IMG/VR virus record: IMGVR_UViG_3300029268_002496
Location: 1-39,560 of that record
DNA from: a virus
Length of the DNA stretch: 39,560 nucleotides
Reading direction: 5' to 3' (one strand)
In this document: positions 36,969 to 39,560 of the stretch, in pieces
Numbering within the stretch: the stretch's first letter is position 1
Layout of the letters: the number at the start of each line of letters is the position of its first letter
Made by a program: the position numbers and the translations under genes
The notes under the pieces: model-generated
Seen by the model: only the letters and a program-made list of their open reading frames with translations
Told to the model about the DNA's origin: nothing
Databases searched by the model: none

Positions 36969-37238
36969 TTATTCTTTCTTCCCATTTTTCAATTTTTCAA
37001 TTTCTTCTATTGATAAATCTTTCATTCGGGTATCGTTCCAGTTAGATAGTATGACTATTAATGCCTGACCCATATCAAAATTTCCCCATTCACCAAATCC
37101 AAAAATTCGTTTAAATTTTTCATCATACACATTCACATAATCACAAGTACGACTAGATTCTATATACAACCAATGTTTTTCTGTTGAACCATAATTTCCT
37201 TCAGATTCATATTCTATTTTTTTATAATTCTGACCCAT
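36969..37238 (-). CDS. Hypothetical protein, 89 aa
   Basis: A soluble 89-residue protein, beta-rich at first (YGSTEKHWLYIESSRTCDYV, then FKRIFGFGEWGNFDMGQALI) and ending in a charged helix. Not recognised. It overlaps the LETM1-like gene upstream by 17 bases. Confidence 0.65.
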   Translation of the reverse strand: MGQNYKKIEYESEGNYGSTEKHWLYIESSRTCDYVNVYDEKFKRIFGFGEWGNFDMGQALIVILSNWNDTRMKDLSIEEIEKLKNGKKE

Positions 37239-37695
37239 CTTTTATATCTTTTTCATAAAATGAACTAGGTAATATTTTTATTCCCATACTTAATAAAGTT
37301 TTTTCCACCACGATAAGTAATATAGTACTTACAAATGGTAATGGAATTAATTGTAATGGAAGAACAACACCAACCCCCTTAAGAATATCTATCATTTGTT
37401 CCTTAAAAAGTTTCTTTTCTTCATCTGTTAATTCTTCTTTTTTTACATATTTTTGAAGAATGAAATATGCTTCTTTCGATTCTTTACACTCACCTTTAAA
37501 CCCGTTAGCATATCTTTTCAATTCTTCCTTAACATGTGGTAAAGAAAAAATGTGTCTGATTTCTTTTACTAATTTACTACTAACAATATCATCAAATTCA
37601 TCTTTAATTATGTCTAGGATTTTTTCTTCCAGTTCCATAATTTCCAACCAACTTGATTGACCTGAAATCAATTTAATCAATTTTTCTTTATTCAT
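37222..37695 (-). CDS. LETM1-like membrane protein, 157 aa
   Basis: The charged N-terminal two-thirds is helical. The C-terminal part reads ELTDEEKKLFKEQMIDILKG (92-111), then the hydrophobic stretch VGVVLPLQLIPLPFVSTILL, then GIKILPSSFYEKD. The order LTxEEK..KEQ...D.LK, a membrane segment and LPSSF matches the LETM1-like group in Bacteroidetes, where mitochondrial members affect ion exchange. It would be membrane associated. Its role in a phage is unknown. Confidence 0.55.
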   Translation of the reverse strand: MNKEKLIKLISGQSSWLEIMELEEKILDIIKDEFDDIVSSKLVKEIRHIFSLPHVKEELKRYANGFKGECKESKEAYFILQKYVKKEELTDEEKKLFKEQMIDILKGVGVVLPLQLIPLPFVSTILLIVVEKTLLSMGIKILPSSFYEKDIKDGSEL

Positions 37696-37933
37696 CTATT
37701 TGTTTAATGTTATATTTACAAGGTTCACAATGAGTTGTACACCCACCGAAAAAATCTTCCCAATCTTGAGGTATTGTTCCATTGATAAGAAATTCCCTTT
37801 CACAAGGTGGTAATTCAGGACAAATATTTTGAACATGTTTATCAGTATACAAAAAATCATTGAATTGATCCTTTGTAAGTGGAATATCCATTGTTCTAGC
37901 GTATCCGAATGGTGTTTGTCTTGTTATGTTCAT
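37688..37933 (-). CDS. Small cysteine-containing protein, 81 aa
   Basis: An 81-residue soluble protein with clusters ICPELPPCEREF and FFGGCTTHCEPCKYN near its end, compatible with a zinc site (C-x3-C-x2-C). Not recognised. Its start overlaps the end of the ribbon-helix-helix gene by four bases and its stop overlaps the LETM1-like gene by eight. Confidence 0.65.
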   Translation of the reverse strand: MNITRQTPFGYARTMDIPLTKDQFNDFLYTDKHVQNICPELPPCEREFLINGTIPQDWEDFFGGCTTHCEPCKYNIKQIDE

Positions 37934-38082
37934 ATCAATTTATCTTTTTTGATCAAATATTCAATATATTCAGACTTACTCAATTTTTTAATTTTTAAAA
38001 ATTCATCCAATTTTTCATTGAGTTCTTCATTAATAGTAACTGATATGGATACTTTCTTATCTTTTAATTTTGGTCTTCCCAT
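37930..38082 (-). CDS. Ribbon-helix-helix DNA-binding protein, 50 aa
   Basis: The true start is probably the ATG at 38082 (MGRPKLKDKKVSISVTINEE). The longer upstream frame is hydrophobic nonsense. The protein shows the RHH pattern: one strand (KVSISVTI), then helices EELNEKLDEFLKIKK and SKSEYIEYLIKKDKL. The GRPK start is typical of such regulators. It faces another RHH gene across a 111-base AT-rich spacer, so the two may share and control a divergent promoter region. Confidence 0.75.
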   Translation of the reverse strand: MGRPKLKDKKVSISVTINEELNEKLDEFLKIKKLSKSEYIEYLIKKDKLI

Positions 38083-38193
38083 GATATAATTTTCTTTTAA
38101 GTTACAAATATAAGATATTTTATTGAATAAAAAAATCAAAATTGAAAAATATGACCTTTTTATTTTTATATATACTATTAAAAAACTATTAAT

Positions 38194-38361
38194 ATGAAAA
38201 AGATAAAAACAAGAGTTAAAATTTCGATTACATTGGATGAAAAAATTAAAACATATCTGGAAGAAAAATTTCAAAATAAATCCAAATATATTGAACACTT
38301 AATATATACTGATTTAATCAAGAATGAAGTTATAGATGAAAAAAAATTTTACATAGTATGA
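38194..38361 (+). CDS. Ribbon-helix-helix protein coupled to an endonuclease, 55 aa
   Basis: A 55-residue frame starting MKKIKTRVKISITLDEKIKT, then YLEEKFQNKSKYIEHLIYTD: a strand followed by two helices, like the divergent RHH gene. Its stop TGA overlaps the ATG of the endonuclease (ATGA), so both are translated together. It probably represses or tunes the endonuclease, or binds target DNA. Confidence 0.7.
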   Translation: MKKIKTRVKISITLDEKIKTYLEEKFQNKSKYIEHLIYTDLIKNEVIDEKKFYIV

Positions 38362-39560
38362 GTAAAAAATTAACAACAGATGAATTTATCGAAAAGGCTA
38401 AAAAGATTCACGGTGATAAGTATGATTATTCTTTAGTAGAATATATTAATTGTAGAATAAAGGTAGAAATTATATGTCCTAAACATGGTGTATTTAAACA
38501 AAATCCACACAGTCATTTACAAAATCACGGTTGTCCATATTGTGGTGAATCTAAAAAATTAACAACGGAAGAATTTATTGAAAAATCTAAAAAAGTACAC
38601 GGTGATAAATATGATTATTCATTAGTTAAATATAAAACCAATCACAATAAAGTAAAAATTATATGTCCGAAACATGGTGAATTTAATCAATCACCAAATA
38701 GTCATTTGAGAAAATCTGATTGTCCAAAATGCTCTGGTAATATTAAATTATCACCAGAAAAATTTGTTGAAAAAGCTAAAAAGATTCACGGTGATAAGTA
38801 TGATTATTCATTGGTTAAATATAAAAATACTCACAATAAAATAAAAATTATATGTCATATTCACGGAATATTTGAACAAAATTTATATAATCATTATAAA
38901 GGGGGTAATTGTCCTAAATGTGTAGGAAAGATACTTTTTACAAAAGAAATATTTATTGAAAAATCTAAAAATGTTCATGGTGATAAATATAATTATAGTA
39001 AGGTATTTTATAAAAATAATAATACAAAAGTAAAAATAATATGTCAAATTCATGGTGAATTTGAACAAACACCTGTTAGTCATTATGGTGGTTCTGGTTG
39101 TCCAAAATGTAGTGGGAAAAATAAAACCACAAAAGATATAATTGATGAATTTAAAAAAGTACACGGATGTGAATATGATTATTCACTTACTGAATATATA
39201 AATAGTAAAACTAAAATAAAAATAATATGTCCGAAACATGGTATATTTCTTCAATTATCAGATAATCATAAACATGGAAATGGTTGTCCTATTTGTTTGA
39301 AAAGTAGGGGTGAAATGAAAATATCAAGAATTCTTGAAAGACACAAAATAGAATTTATTAGAGAATATAAATTTAATGATTGTAAATATAAACAAAAATT
39401 ACCTTTTGATTTTTATTTACCGGAATATAATACATGTATTGAATTTGATGGTGAACAACATTTTAAATCCATGAAATTTTTTGGTGGTGAAAAATCTTTT
39501 GAAAAAAATAAAATTAGAGATCAGATTAAAAATGAATATTGTAAAAACAATAATATCAAA
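38358..39560 (+). CDS. Repeat-type homing endonuclease, runs off the window
   Basis: The frame is open from the ATG at 38358 to the window end (401 codons, no stop). It has five tandem repeats of about 61 residues, each like FIEKAKKIHGDKYDYSLVEY, then a strand IKVEIICPKHGVF and a GCPYC zinc half-site (DUF723-like). The nuclease core follows: LPFDFYLPEYNTCIEFDGEQ with Glu and Asp residues, as in 25128, which has three repeats. The repeat array probably reads DNA. An RHH gene directly upstream is coupled by an ATGA overlap. The C-terminus is outside the window. Confidence 0.85.
   Translation, partial: MSKKLTTDEFIEKAKKIHGDKYDYSLVEYINCRIKVEIICPKHGVFKQNPHSHLQNHGCPYCGESKKLTTEEFIEKSKKVHGDKYDYSLVKYKTNHNKVKIICPKHGEFNQSPNSHLRKSDCPKCSGNIKLSPEKFVEKAKKIHGDKYDYSLVKYKNTHNKIKIICHIHGIFEQNLYNHYKGGNCPKCVGKILFTKEIFIEKSKNVHGDKYNYSKVFYKNNNTKVKIICQIHGEFEQTPVSHYGGSGCPKCSGKNKTTKDIIDEFKKVHGCEYDYSLTEYINSKTKIKIICPKHGIFLQLSDNHKHGNGCPICLKSRGEMKISRILERHKIEFIREYKFNDCKYKQKLPFDFYLPEYNTCIEFDGEQHFKSMKFFGGEKSFEKNKIRDQIKNEYCKNNNIK

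Noticed and set aside
38083-38298. N-terminal extension of the leftward ribbon-helix-helix protein
   Set aside because: The upstream part is a hydrophobic translation of AT-rich promoter DNA and overlaps the divergent RHH gene; the ATG at 38082 gives a normal RHH protein.
1-39560. CRISPR array
   Set aside because: No regularly spaced direct repeats with unique spacers were found; the repeats seen are two-copy elements or protein-coding repeats.

Overview
The window looks like part of a large tailed-phage genome infecting a Bacteroidetes host. The evidence is very AT-rich DNA, dense tRNA genes, several unrelated homing endonucleases, many short phage-type genes in overlapping runs, a GH108 endolysin, and a probable T4-like tail protein. 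Host clues are a Bacteroidetes-style TonB-dependent receptor, the promoter motif TAnnTTTG, and boxA-like GTTCTTTGACA upstream of tRNAs. The host assignment is inference.

Layout. 57-957 holds two small phage genes. 1-7 kb is an RNA-rich zone: a repeated structured element (second copy at 17.4 kb), several unclassified structured RNAs including a clear H-type pseudoknot and a terminator/antiterminator pair, and about a dozen tRNA genes. The tRNAs include four serine tRNAs that between them can read every serine codon, a tRNA-Lys(UUU) split by a group I intron, and tRNA-like genes with other insertions. 5.3-18.1 kb is dominated by proteins sharing a short N-terminal tag (pattern M-K/I-x-hydrophobic-x-x-F/Y, usually ending in I/L-x-E). 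The tag closely resembles the capsid-targeting sequence of T4 internal proteins. Their bodies include three or four ADP-ribosyltransferase folds, a ParB-like DGHHRW domain and a GNAT-like domain. Also here are TnpB, a gp15-like tail protein, a DGQHR protein and a decayed SprT protease. 18.2-31.5 kb carries NAD metabolism (NadR, PnuC, nicotinamidase, NadE), a TonB-dependent receptor, ClpP, endolysin, two endonucleases and one more tagged protein. 31.5-38.1 kb is a long leftward run of small accessory genes (HAD, HD, zinc-finger, flavoprotein and LETM1-like). The right edge has two divergent ribbon-helix-helix genes and a truncated repeat-type endonuclease.

How it may work together (inference). 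Tagged proteins would be packed in the head, trimmed by a gp21-like protease and injected with the DNA. The NAD+-consuming ART members would act at once. PnuC/NadR and PncA/NadE would restore NAD+, and the TonB-dependent receptor may bring in a precursor. A recurrent TTTAATATATA motif 6-40 bases before many start codons, including endolysin, tail-protein and tagged genes, looks like a phage late promoter comparable to T4 TATAAATA.
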